From Cetobacterium sp. 2A (GTDB taxonomy: Bacteria > Fusobacteriota > Fusobacteriia > Fusobacteriales > Fusobacteriaceae), in contig NZ_JACFAJ010000010.1 in the NCBI RefSeq assembly GCF_014250685.1, positions 91,422 through 155,421 on the forward strand: DNA of 64,000 nucleotides. Direction: 5' to 3'. Shown piece after piece: positions 9,186-16,845 of the stretch. Below the pieces are notes generated by a model. The model worked only from the letters and a program-made list of their open reading frames with translations, did not search any database and was not told the origin of the DNA. The position numbers and the translations under genes were made by a program. Numbering within the stretch: the first letter of the stretch is position 1; each line of letters starts with the position of its first letter.

Positions 9186-9419
9186 AAAATCTAAAGCCGA
9201 AACAATAAAAATTGTCAACTAGGGGTAGCAGCTTAGTTCTAATGATGACAAACTTGAATCTAGCACTAATTACAAAAGAGGTGATGCCGATGCTAGAAAT
9301 AGTTAGTTTAATATCTTCTTATTCAAAATCTCCTTGCTTCTAAGTTTAACTTACTGATGAGACTATGAAATTTAGTCGAAAAGCAATAAAAAAGATCTCT
9401 TAATAAGGAGATCTTTTTT
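9186..9419 (+). other. Second downstream unit with 17-codon frame and terminator
   Basis: A short stretch contains an agagg site, ATG at 9290 and a 17-aa frame beginning MLEIVSLISS, then a terminator. The end of the unit carries gaaaagcaa just before the hairpin, as does the unit upstream of the RT. It may be a decayed small-toxin gene or a third related RNA unit. No larger gene is present between the RT and the integrase relic. Confidence 0.35.
9388..9419 (+). terminator. Strong bidirectional terminator
   Basis: A perfect 12-bp stem (AAAAAAGATCTC / GAGATCTTTTTT) with an 8-base loop has A-rich and T-rich arms, so it can work in both directions. It would end the plus-strand RNA region and the minus-strand integrase relic. 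Confidence 0.85.
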
Positions 9420-9472
9420 ATTAGTGTTAAGTAATTAAGCAAAATACATAAAATAATTTATTAGTTAAATTT

Positions 9473-10270
9473 TCATATATTTTTCAATAATCTCATCATC
9501 TCCTTATTGCTATTAGGAAATAAATGAGAATAAGTATTTAAGGTTGTTTCAACTTTTTCATGTCCTAATCTTCTAGCAATAGTTAGAGGATTAACACCTA
9601 AATGAATAAGCAAGGATGTATGTGAATGTCTAAGATCATGTATCCTTATTTTTTACTCCAGCAACTTTTGAATATTTTTTCATAGCATGTTCAAAAATAT
9701 ATTTAGTATGAGGAATTAGTCTTGTACCAGGTTTTGGTTTGTAAAGTGTCTCCAGGTAATATTTTAGTACAGGAATTAACTGAGAAGGCATTTCAATGAT
9801 TCTTTTACTCTTAGGAGTCTTAGGCTCAGTAATTACATCTTCTTTATTTAATCTCTGATAAGATTTATTAATATTTAAAGTTTCATTTTCAAAATCAATA
9901 TCTTTTATTTCAAGAGCTAGGAGTTCTCCAACTCAGAATAAAATATTAAACCCTGCATAAGCAGCAGGGTGATCTTTAAGAGTTTCAATAAATAATTTAA
10001 ATTCTTCAGGTGTCCAGATATCCATTTCCTCAGCATGCTTCTTTCCAATACTTCCAGCCTTATGACAAGGGTTTTCTTGTAATTCTATTATTTTATCCTT
10101 TCGAGGTATTCGCGCCATCTTATATCCTCTACTCTTATAGTTTCTAATTCCACAGCATTATAAACTATATTTAAGTCCATGATAGTATTCTTTTTCTTTA
10201 GTTGTTTTAATCCATTTTTGATAATAATTGATTTAACTTTCTCTTCCTTTGCGTTTGTTATAATTATATC
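9473..10270 (-). pseudogene. Decayed tyrosine recombinase (phage-type integrase)
   Basis: Reading the minus strand in pieces gives a tyrosine integrase with several lesions. The 5' part contains LNIVYNAVELE-like helices. A shifted frame begins ARIPRKDKIIELQENPCHK, continues to EEFKLFIETLKDHPAAYAGF and stops with TGA after NILF. The catalytic domain resumes directly with VGELLALEIKDIDF and later carries PKTPKSKRIIEMP. After VAGVKN a frameshift is needed to reach IHDLRHSHTSLLIHLGVN and RRLGHEKVETTLNTYSHL, which hold the box II His-x2-Arg, the Gly-His and the Tyr. At least one stop and one or two frameshifts make it inactive. It marks an old integration event in the defence region. Confidence 0.85.
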
Positions 10271-10305
10271 TTAAGTATATAGAAATTTCATGTCTTTGAC
10301 AATGT

Positions 10306-10330
10306 AAAAAGGCTACAATACATAGCCTTT
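10306..10330 (-). terminator. Terminator of the HU gene
   Basis: AAAGGCTA and TAGCCTTT form an 8-bp stem with a 7-base loop. Read on the minus strand it is followed by five T residues. It lies 9 bases beyond the stop codon of the HU gene. Confidence 0.8.
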
Positions 10331-10338
10331 CCAATTCT

Positions 10339-10623
10339 TTATATATATTTTGCTACTTTTTCAGCCAATCCTTTTCCTACTTTAAACTTTACCACTTTCT
10401 TCTCTGCTATTTCTATTGCTTCTCCTGTTTTTGGATTTCTACAAGTTCTTGCTGCTTGAGTTATAACTTCAAATTTTCCAAATCCTACTATTGATAAGTC
10501 CTCTCCTTTTTCTAAAATTTCTTCTAGTGTTGAGAATAATCCACTCACTAATTTTTCAGATTCTTTCTTTGTTTCTATTCCCATCTTTTTTTGGTATAAG
10601 TTAATAAATTCTTGTTTTGTCAT
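10339..10623 (-). CDS. HU-family DNA-binding protein
   Basis: A 94-aa histone-like protein of the HU/IHF family that bends and compacts DNA as a dimer. The family signature is clear: MTKQEFINLY at the start, GFGKFEV, then RNPKTGEAIEIAEKK, with the DNA-binding beta-arm Arg-Asn-Pro, and a VKFKVGKGLAEKV ending. The ATG is chosen over a TTG two codons earlier because GGGAGGG lies 7 bases upstream. It is monocistronic, with its own terminator. HU genes occur in chromosomes and on mobile elements; its place beside an integrase relic and an Rpn gene leaves both options open. Confidence 0.95.
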   Translation of the reverse strand: MTKQEFINLYQKKMGIETKKESEKLVSGLFSTLEEILEKGEDLSIVGFGKFEVITQAARTCRNPKTGEAIEIAEKKVVKFKVGKGLAEKVAKYI

Positions 10624-10692
10624 TTTCAATCCCTCCCATTTTTTAACACTATATCATAATTCTATTTTTTAGCAATTATTTTTTATTACTTT

Positions 10693-11508
10693 CTAAAGCT
10701 TTTTCAGGTCTTCCATTGATAGACCTGTCTTTTCTGAGATTATCTCATCTGAAAGCAGCCCTTTAAGTGATCTAGCTATCTCCATTTTGGCTTTTCTTTC
10801 TCCTTTTTCTTCAGCTGATAATAATGCGTTCATTCTATCATTTCTTGCATTTTCTCTCATCCTATAATTTTCAGCCTGTTGTGGATCCCTGCTTATTCTC
10901 GCCAGTTCTTCCTTAGCCTCTTGTAGTTCTTCAAATTTTTTCTCGATATGTATTACTTGTTCATTGTTTGGGTCTTCTAAGAAACCTACCCAAACACTCA
11001 ACATATCTGTTTCATCTATATCTCTCATTTTAGGTATTTCTATGAAATGTAGTTCCAGTGTATCTGTCAATACATTATTATTTTTAGCATTTTGAATTAA
11101 GTACTTGTTGTGGAAATTTTCCTCTTCATATATCAAAACAAAATCTAACACATTTATACAAATAGTTCTAGGTAATTGACTATACTCTCTTTTTCCTTGA
11201 TATTCACTTGCAAATGCTTTTGACCAGTAATACAGGCTTCTTTTTATCATATTTCTTTCATCTGCTCTTTGCATTTCAATATTTATGATTTCTCCTGTAC
11301 TTGTCTTAGCTAGTATATCTAACCTTGAAAAACTATCTTCTATATATTCTTTTGATAATTCAGTATTTTTTAAACTTACTTCAACTATTGGTTCTTTTGG
11401 CTTTATACAAGCGTTTAAAAAAGAAATTAATATTCTTGGATGCTTTTCAGAACCAAATAGATTTTTAAAAACATAATCAACTTTTGGATCAAATAGTTGT
11501 GTACACAT
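10693..11508 (-). CDS. Rpn-family nuclease (PD-(D/E)XK, 'transposase_31-like')
   Basis: A protein of about 271 aa of the Rpn/PDDEXK_2 family. These are nucleases linked to RecA-independent recombination and recently to phage defence in E. coli. Family marks seen here are FDPKVDYVFKNLFG near the N-terminus, SRLDILAKTSTGEIINIEMQ with the D-(x)n-ExQ active-site pattern, and a RSLYYWSKAF block. The C-terminal tail has the typical ARSLKGLLSDEIISEKTGL ending. The ATG is preferred over an upstream GTG because aagggag lies 8 bases before it. A second, broken copy of its 3' half lies at 21806-22102, and the two copies flank the restriction locus. Confidence 0.88.
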   Translation of the reverse strand: MCTQLFDPKVDYVFKNLFGSEKHPRILISFLNACIKPKEPIVEVSLKNTELSKEYIEDSFSRLDILAKTSTGEIINIEMQRADERNMIKRSLYYWSKAFASEYQGKREYSQLPRTICINVLDFVLIYEEENFHNKYLIQNAKNNNVLTDTLELHFIEIPKMRDIDETDMLSVWVGFLEDPNNEQVIHIEKKFEELQEAKEELARISRDPQQAENYRMRENARNDRMNALLSAEEKGERKAKMEIARSLKGLLSDEIISEKTGLSMEDLKKL

Positions 11509-11589
11509 AGTCCTCACTCCCTTTAATTCTTTTTCTCTTTAATTATATACTTAATTTCAATATTTATCAATTTATACATTGAGTAGTTT

Positions 11590-11625
11590 ACTCCAAGAAG
11601 CTGTTTCGAGTGTTCTTCTTGGAGT
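11590..11625. repeat. 11-bp stem hairpin between Rpn and the next gene
   Basis: ACTCCAAGAAG and CTTCTTGGAGT are perfect inverted repeats around a 14-base loop. There is no T-run on either side, so it is more likely an RNA processing or stability element than a terminator. Confidence 0.6.
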
Positions 11626-11634
11626 TAGAATATA

Positions 11635-11913
11635 TTATATAATATTTTCCAACAATTCATCTATTAGATTATATTGAAGTAGTTCGGTTATTTGGTCATT
11701 TGTATAATTTTTTTGATTAATAATTTTGTTATCAATATAGTAAATCAAATTCATTTTATTTGAATCAAAATTTAATTGGTATTCATTTTCTCCATTTTCT
11801 GAAGTTGTATATGCAAGATGGTATACTCCTTCAGTTTTTATTATTGTTTCTTCTTCATAAGTTTTTAAGTAATTTTTTATTAATGCCTTTTCAAATTTTT
11901 TCTTATCAAACAT
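11635..11913 (-). CDS. Hypothetical protein, 92 aa
   Basis: A small acidic protein starting MFDKKKFEKALIKNYLK, with a tttaggaga-like site (aggagaattttaaatg) upstream. It precedes the Rpn gene on the minus strand. Its first codons, but not the rest, recur at 22076-22102 fused to the broken Rpn copy, so it belongs to the same repeated module. I do not recognise a family. A partner or regulator of Rpn is possible from position only. Confidence 0.6.
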   Translation of the reverse strand: MFDKKKFEKALIKNYLKTYEEETIIKTEGVYHLAYTTSENGENEYQLNFDSNKMNLIYYIDNKIINQKNYTNDQITELLQYNLIDELLENII

Positions 11914-11949
11914 TTAAAATTCTCCTAATTTAAATTTTTTTAAATTCAA

Positions 11950-11992
11950 TGTTCTTAGCTTCGTCGTAAGGGGACGAAACCCCTTAAATCTT
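11950..11992. promoter_or_regulatory. Conserved leader with two competing hairpins
   Basis: In both repeat copies this stretch contains aaggggacgaaacccctt-type sequence. AAGGGG/CCCCTT can form one stem, while TTCGTC/GACGAA (reading the minus strand) can form another that shares the same bases. Mutually exclusive stems in a conserved leader suggest a regulatory RNA switch for the minus-strand genes, but this is inference. Confidence 0.4.
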
Positions 11993-12098
11993 TTAGTTAT
12001 TTTCAAAAAGTGTTTATAAAAAAGAAATAGATTATATGAAAGAGAAGAAAAATCAACTTTTTGAAATTATTTTGTTGTTAAGGTTCTAAAAAATTCAT

Positions 12099-12259
12099 GT
12101 TCTTGAGCTAAGCTTTAAAAACTATTAATTTTAGGTAAGTCAAATTTGATGAAGGCATTTTTTTATATTTTTATAAAGAGAATCGAAAGAAAAATATTAA
12201 AAAACTTGAATTTGACTTAAAATAAAAAATTAATAGTAAAAGCAAGGTGCTCGAAGAAC
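12099..12259. repeat. MITE-like imperfect palindrome present only in repeat copy 1
   Basis: The ends gttcttgagc and gctcgaagaac are near-inverted repeats, and inner blocks actattaatttt / aaattaatagt and agtcaaatt / aatttgact also pair. The whole about 160-bp piece can fold into a long imperfect hairpin. Copy 2 of the repeat has aagaaat joined directly to gctcaaagaac at this place. So the element was either inserted in copy 1 or deleted from copy 2. No coding capacity. Confidence 0.5.
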
Positions 12260-12401
12260 AAGTTTAGAACTTACAAAAAATAAAAAAAGACTATTAAATG
12301 AACCTTTTAAATGTCTTTAAACCAGTTCCGGATATAAAAAGTATATTATATATGATATAATCTCCAAAACTAAAAAATAACTAAATAAAGGGGGATTGAA
12401 T

Positions 12402-12710
12402 ATGGATAAAAAAATACTTAAAATTAAAGAAGAACAGCTTTTAACATTTAAAAGTGATTCAGAATATTTTGACAAATGTAAAAAAGGGTTGAAGTCAGAA
12501 ACATTGAGAAATTTTGATTTGAATGATGATAGATTTAAAACTCTATTTTGTTGGAAGAAATGGGAAGAAAAGGATCAATTGTTTTTACAATTCATAAACA
12601 GAGGAAACCCTGAAGATAAATATATAGCTGAGGTTGTGGATATAGAATGGTATAAAACCTTATGTAAAATCAAATTTAAGCATATTTGTAACCAAATAGA
12701 AGTAATCTAA
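12402..12710 (+). CDS. Small protein, possible ASCH/DUF3850-like fold
   Basis: A 102-aa basic protein with a strong aaggggga site 6 bases before the ATG (an upstream TTG is less well placed). The pattern YFDKCKKGLKSETLR followed by a Trp-rich KKWEEKDQLFLQF segment and a late strand-rich region faintly resembles DUF3850/ASCH-type RNA-binding domains. That is only a weak resemblance. A close paralogue is at 22368-22697 in the second repeat copy. Each has its own promoter region and terminator, so each is an independent unit divergent from the Rpn-side genes. Confidence 0.65.
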   Translation: MDKKILKIKEEQLLTFKSDSEYFDKCKKGLKSETLRNFDLNDDRFKTLFCWKKWEEKDQLFLQFINRGNPEDKYIAEVVDIEWYKTLCKIKFKHICNQIEVI

Positions 12711-12719
12711 AGAATAAAG

Positions 12720-12750
12720 AGATAGGATAGCCTAGGCTATCCTATCTTTC
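12720..12750 (+). terminator. Terminator after the small repeat gene, copy 1
   Basis: A perfect 28-bp palindrome built on AGATAGGATAGCC and its complement starts 9 bases after the stop codon and ends in TTTC. The matching place in copy 2 has a diverged but still complementary hairpin. Confidence 0.8.
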
Positions 12751-12802
12751 TTAAGTAAATAAAAAGGGTAAAAATATAAAAAATGTCACGTGTATCATTT
12801 AG

Positions 12803-13258
12803 ACTAAAGATTTAAGCTTACATAAATTTGATAAGGAAATAGTTTTAAATTGTTATCCTATAATTTACTCAGATTTTAGATTTGATGCAACAAATTCAGC
12901 AGTAAGTTTTGCTAAGAAAAAATTATTTGAAAATTATTTAGGTAAATTGAAATGTTCGAATAATCCAGTTGCTCTTAAAGATGACTTGCTTTTTATAAAA
13001 GCAAATATTTTTAAACACATTGATTGGCATCATGAGAAAGAATGGAGAATTTGGCTAAACTCTACAAATGTAAATCTAAATTTTATAAATATAGAACCAA
13101 AAGCCATTTATTTGGGGTGTAGAATATCTAACAAAAATAGAAGTGAAATTTTAAAAATAGCAAAACTTATTGAATGCAGAGAAGTTTATCAAATGTTAAA
13201 AGAGGATAACTCTCCTTTTTATAAAATGAATTATGAAAAAGTATATGAATTAAACTAG
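12803..13258 (+). pseudogene. 5'-truncated DUF2971-like gene
   Basis: The frame is open from 12803, right after a TAG, with no start at the proper place. It encodes only the C-terminal half of a DUF2971-type protein: FDKEIVLNCYPIIYSD-like, then IDWHHEKEWRIW, the family's conserved W-x-E-K-E-W-R block, and AIYLGCRIS. Full-length members have about 120 more residues upstream. The break is about 55 bases after the end of repeat copy 1, which suggests that the repeat's arrival removed the 5' half. The internal TTG at 12947 could start a 103-aa remnant, but it has no good ribosome binding site. Confidence 0.7.
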
Positions 13259-13307
13259 AGAATAAATACAAGAAAAATATAAAAATTAAAATATTATAGG
13301 AAAGAAT

Positions 13308-13553
13308 GTGAGTGATAAGGCAGAGATAAAATTTGAAATTATTGAAAAGTTAGGAATCATTGGAGACGGAGCTAAAGGATGGAAGAAAGAAATTAACCTA
13401 ATTTCTTGGAATTCTAGAAAGCCAAAAGTAGATATCCGTGATTGGGATGAAGACCATGAGAAAATTAGTAAAGGAATAACTCTATCTAAAGATGAAGTAA
13501 TAGCTTTAAAAGAGATTTTAAATTCGATAGATGTAGATAGTTTAGATATGTGA
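13308..13553 (+). CDS. YdbC-like PC4-family protein
   Basis: An 81-aa protein of the YdbC type, a bacterial homologue of the PC4 transcription coactivator that binds single-stranded DNA as a dimer. The conserved body is easy to see: IKFEIIEKLGII, GWKKEINLISWNSRKPKVDI, RDWDEDHEKISKGITL and a closing KEIL helix. It uses a GTG start next to an aggaaag site, which is tight but leaves no better option. It lies upstream of the restriction locus with its own small neighbours. A link to defence is only by position. Confidence 0.85.
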   Translation: MSDKAEIKFEIIEKLGIIGDGAKGWKKEINLISWNSRKPKVDIRDWDEDHEKISKGITLSKDEVIALKEILNSIDVDSLDM

Positions 13554-13597
13554 GAAAATTTAATGAATTAGCACCTTAGGAGGGAATGAAGTAAATA

Positions 13598-13837
13598 TTG
13601 AAGTTAAAAACTTTAAAAGTTATAAATATTCAAAAGAATAAGGATGTATATCATACAGTGTATATGAAAAATGAATTAGGAAAACATGAAATGGAAGTTT
13701 TGAAAAATGGAATCATATCTAAAGAAAGTATAAAATCGTTATTATTAAATTATTCTAATTTTTTGGAGTATAATATAGATAGTTCAAAAACTGCTTATCA
13801 AATATTTGATATTTTATATAAAAAAATCTATAGTTAA
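13598..13837 (+). CDS. Hypothetical protein, 79 aa
   Basis: A small protein with a TTG start 12 bases after a taggaggg site; an in-frame TAA just upstream excludes a longer product. The sequence is mixed alpha/beta by eye (KVINIQKNKDVYHTVYMKN, then GIISKESIKSLLL). No family is recognised. It is followed by a terminator, so it closes a short transcript with the YdbC-like gene. Confidence 0.5.
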   Translation: MKLKTLKVINIQKNKDVYHTVYMKNELGKHEMEVLKNGIISKESIKSLLLNYSNFLEYNIDSSKTAYQIFDILYKKIYS

Positions 13838-13864
13838 CATACAAAGTACTTTATTACTTTTGGG

Positions 13865-13895
13865 GCTGTCGACAAAAATGACGATGGCTTTTTTT
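13865..13895 (+). terminator. Terminator upstream of the restriction locus
   Basis: GCTGTCG pairs with CGATGGC (two wobble pairs) around a 10-base loop and is followed by seven T residues. A related gctgtcgacaaa-type hairpin is found at 23609-23653. It insulates hsdM from the small genes upstream. Confidence 0.75.
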
Positions 13896-14135
13896 ATCTC
13901 AAATTTTTGACATATTAGTACTATTAAATAATAAAATATAATAAGAATATCAAAGAAATAATTAAAGTGAAAAATAAGTTTAGATCTCCTTGTTTTAAAA
14001 GATAATTTATCTGAGAAAAATATTTAAGCTTTATATGATATAATAAGAGTCGATAAATTATAGAATGAAAAATAAGAAAAAGCTTAATTTTATAACTTAT
14101 AAATTTCTTTGATATAATTAAATGGAGGATCAAAA

Positions 14136-15686
14136 ATGACAAGTACTGCACAACGTGCCGAATTACAATCTCAAATATGGAAAATAGCCAATGATGTTCG
14201 TGGATCTATAGATGGATGGGATTTTAAACAATATGTTTTAGGAACGCTCTTTTATAGATTTATTAGTGAAAATTTTTCTAATTATATTGAAGGTGGAGAC
14301 GAGAGTTTCAAATATGAAGATCTTAGTGATGATATTATAACTAAAGAGATTAAAGAGGATGCGATAAAAACAAAGGGTTATTTTATCTATCCAAGTCAAC
14401 TATTTACTAATGTCGCAAAAAATGTAAATACAAATGAAAGTTTAAATACTGATTTAGCTACAATATTTTCTGCTATTGAAAGTTCTGCAAACGGATATCC
14501 ATCTGAATTAGACATTAAAGGATTATTTGCTGATTTTGACACGACAAGCAATAGGTTGGGAAACACTGTAAAGGAAAAAAATAATCATTTAGCTGCTGTT
14601 ATTAGAGGTGTTGAAGGACTTAACTTTGGAGAGTTTGAAGATAATCACATAGATCTATTTGGTGACGCATATGAGTTTTTAATTTCTAACTATGCTGCTA
14701 ATGCTGGTAAATCTGGTGGAGAGTTTTTTACACCTCAAAGTGTATCTAAACTTATTGCAAAATTAGCAACACATAAACAAGAAACGATTAATAAGATTTA
14801 TGACCCTGCTGCTGGATCAGGTTCACTATTACTACAAGCAAAGAAGCAGTTTGATGACCATGTTATTGAAGATGGTTTTTATGGACAAGAGATTAATCAT
14901 ACAACATATAATCTTGCTCGTATGAATATGTTTTTACACAATGTAAACTATGATAAGTTTGATATTGCATTAGGAAATACACTTTTAGACCCTCACTTTG
15001 GAGATGAGAAACCTTTTGATGCCATTGTATCAAATCCTCCATATTCAGTTAATTGGATTGGTAGTGATGACCCAACTCTTATTAATGATGAACGTTTTGC
15101 ACCAGCGGGAGTATTAGCACCAAAATCTAAAGCTGACTTTGCTTTTGTACTTCACTGTTTAAATTATCTTTCAAGTAAAGGTCGTGCTGCTATAGTTTGT
15201 TTCCCTGGAATATTCTATCGTGGTGGAGCAGAGCAAAAGATTAGAAAGTACTTAATTGATAATAACTTTGTTGAAACTGTTATATCATTAGCACCTAATC
15301 TTTTCTTTGGAACTTCAATAGCTGTTAATATTTTAATTTTATCTAAGTCTAAAAAGGATTCAACAACTCAATTTATAGATGCTAGTGGAGAGAACTTCTT
15401 TAAGAAAGAGACTAATAACAACATCTTAACAGAGGAGCATACAGAGGAGATACTAAGAATATTTGATACTAAAGAGGATATTGATCATGTTTCAAAATGT
15501 GTAGATAATGAAAAGATCGCTGAAGAGAATTACAATCTTTCTGTTAATATTTATGTAGAAGCTAAAGATACAAGAGAGGTTATTGATATAAAGTCGCTAA
15601 ATGCTAAGATAAAAGTAACAGTAAATAATATAGATAGACTTCGTATTGAAATAGATAAGATAGTTGCAGAGATTGGGGTGGACTAA
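14136..15686 (+). CDS. hsdM: Type I restriction-modification system, DNA methyltransferase subunit
   Basis: A 516-aa N6-adenine methyltransferase subunit. With HsdS it methylates the recognition site, and with HsdR it makes the restriction complex. The N-terminal helical domain has [21 protein letters not shown]. The SAM site is [15 protein letters not shown] (around residue 222), and the catalytic NPPYS is near residue 300. [17 protein letters not shown] and [12 protein letters not shown] are family blocks. ATG follows a tggagg site. It opens the hsdM-hsdS-prrC-hsdR operon; the hsdS start is 1 base after its stop. Overall pattern and gene order fit the type IC family. Confidence 0.96.
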   Translation: MTSTAQRAELQSQIWKIANDVRGSIDGWDFKQYVLGTLFYRFISENFSNYIEGGDESFKYEDLSDDIITKEIKEDAIKTKGYFIYPSQLFTNVAKNVNTNESLNTDLATIFSAIESSANGYPSELDIKGLFADFDTTSNRLGNTVKEKNNHLAAVIRGVEGLNFGEFEDNHIDLFGDAYEFLISNYAANAGKSGGEFFTPQSVSKLIAKLATHKQETINKIYDPAAGSGSLLLQAKKQFDDHVIEDGFYGQEINHTTYNLARMNMFLHNVNYDKFDIALGNTLLDPHFGDEKPFDAIVSNPPYSVNWIGSDDPTLINDERFAPAGVLAPKSKADFAFVLHCLNYLSSKGRAAIVCFPGIFYRGGAEQKIRKYLIDNNFVETVISLAPNLFFGTSIAVNILILSKSKKDSTTQFIDASGENFFKKETNNNILTEEHTEEILRIFDTKEDIDHVSKCVDNEKIAEENYNLSVNIYVEAKDTREVIDIKSLNAKIKVTVNNIDRLRIEIDKIVAEIGVD

Positions 15687-15687
15687 G

Positions 15688-16836
15688 ATGAGTAAGTTAG
15701 AGCAGTTAATTAACGAGCTTTGTCCTGATGGGGTGGAATATAAGACACTATCAGATGTTCTTAAAATAAAAAACGGAAAAGATTACAAACAATTTAAAGA
15801 AGGTAACATTCCAGTTTATGGTTCTGGAGGGATTATGACATATATAGATACTTTTGTTTTAGATAAACCGTCAGTATTAATTCCTAGAAAAGGATCTATA
15901 GATAAATTATATTATGTAGAAGACCCATTTTGGACAGTTGATACAATTTTTTATACAGAAATATATACAGATATTGTAATTCCAAAATTTGTTTTTTATT
16001 ATCTACAAAAAGAACATCTTGAGCAACATAATACTGCTGGTGGAGTACCTAGTTTGACACAAGGAGTATTAAATAAAATTTCATTTCCCCTACCACCATT
16101 AGCAGTACAAGAGGAGATTGTGCGTATTTTAGATAGTTTTACAGAGCTTACAACAGAGCTTACAACAGAGCTTACAATGAGAAAACAGCAGTATGAATAT
16201 TATAGAGATAGTTTGCTGACTTTCGGAGATGAGGTAGAGTGGAAACAAATTGGAAATATGGGAGAATTAGTAAGAGGCAATGGACTTCCTAAAACAGATT
16301 TTACAGAATCAGGAACTCCAGCAATTCATTATGGTCAAATTTATACTTATTACGGCACATCTACTGTGAAAACTAAATCTTTTGTTTCACGTGAAACAGC
16401 TCAAAAACTAAAAAAAGTTAATTGTGGGGATGTTGTAATTACAAATACAAGTGAAAATCTTAAGGATGTAGGAAAAGCTCTTCTTTATTTAGGAGAAGAA
16501 CAAGCAGTTACAGGAGGGCATGCAACAATATTTAAACCATCAAATCAAATTTTAGGTAAATATTTTGTTTATTTTACTCAATCTTTAAGTTTTATAAATC
16601 AAAAGAGAAAATATGCTAAAGGAACAAAGGTTATCGATATTTCAGCAAATGATATGTCAAAAATTATAATTGCAATTCCATCTTTTGAAGAGCAACAACG
16701 TATCGTTGATATACTATATAGATTTGATACGTTGGTAAATGATATTAAAGAGGGATTACCAGCAGAGATAGAAGCAAGAAAGCAACAGTATGAATATTAT
16801 AGAGATAAACTACTTACATTTAAAAAATTAACATAG
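15688..16836 (+). CDS. hsdS: Type I restriction-modification system, specificity subunit
   Basis: A 382-aa specificity subunit with two target-recognition domains, one in each half. Each is followed by a conserved helix: RKQQYEYYRDSLLTFGDE after the first and RKQQYEYYRDKLLTF at the end. The N-terminus MSKLEQLINELCPDGVEY is typical of type IC subunits. Between the halves, residues 152-163 form three exact TELT repeats. In type IC enzymes the number of such four-residue repeats (TAEL in EcoR124) sets the spacing between the two half-sites. The ATG chosen matches the family N-terminus; a longer frame from 15664 would overlap hsdM. Confidence 0.95.
   Translation: MSKLEQLINELCPDGVEYKTLSDVLKIKNGKDYKQFKEGNIPVYGSGGIMTYIDTFVLDKPSVLIPRKGSIDKLYYVEDPFWTVDTIFYTEIYTDIVIPKFVFYYLQKEHLEQHNTAGGVPSLTQGVLNKISFPLPPLAVQEEIVRILDSFTELTTELTTELTMRKQQYEYYRDSLLTFGDEVEWKQIGNMGELVRGNGLPKTDFTESGTPAIHYGQIYTYYGTSTVKTKSFVSRETAQKLKKVNCGDVVITNTSENLKDVGKALLYLGEEQAVTGGHATIFKPSNQILGKYFVYFTQSLSFINQKRKYAKGTKVIDISANDMSKIIIAIPSFEEQQRIVDILYRFDTLVNDIKEGLPAEIEARKQQYEYYRDKLLTFKKLT
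16141..16176 (+). repeat. Three tandem 12-bp repeats in hsdS
   Basis: acagagcttaca occurs three times without change and encodes TELT three times in the central spacer of HsdS. Identical 12-bp units can gain or lose a copy by slippage or unequal crossing-over without a frameshift. That would change the half-site spacing of the recognition sequence, as known for the EcoR124 pair. Confidence 0.9.
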
Positions 16837-16845
16837 GGGTAGAAG

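Larger units (their letters stand above)
11893..12748. repeat. Direct repeat, copy 1 (leader plus 103-aa gene plus terminator)
   Basis: This segment is repeated at 22082-22750 in the same orientation. Shared parts include the start of the minus-strand gene, the cttcgtcgtaaggggacg leader, the ccagttccggatataaaaag promoter region, the small plus-strand gene and its terminator. With the Rpn 3' ends the repeated unit spans about 2 kb here and 0.95 kb in copy 2. The copies are diverged by many substitutions, so the duplication is not recent. Copy 1 carries an extra internal stretch around 12010-12250. Confidence 0.85.
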
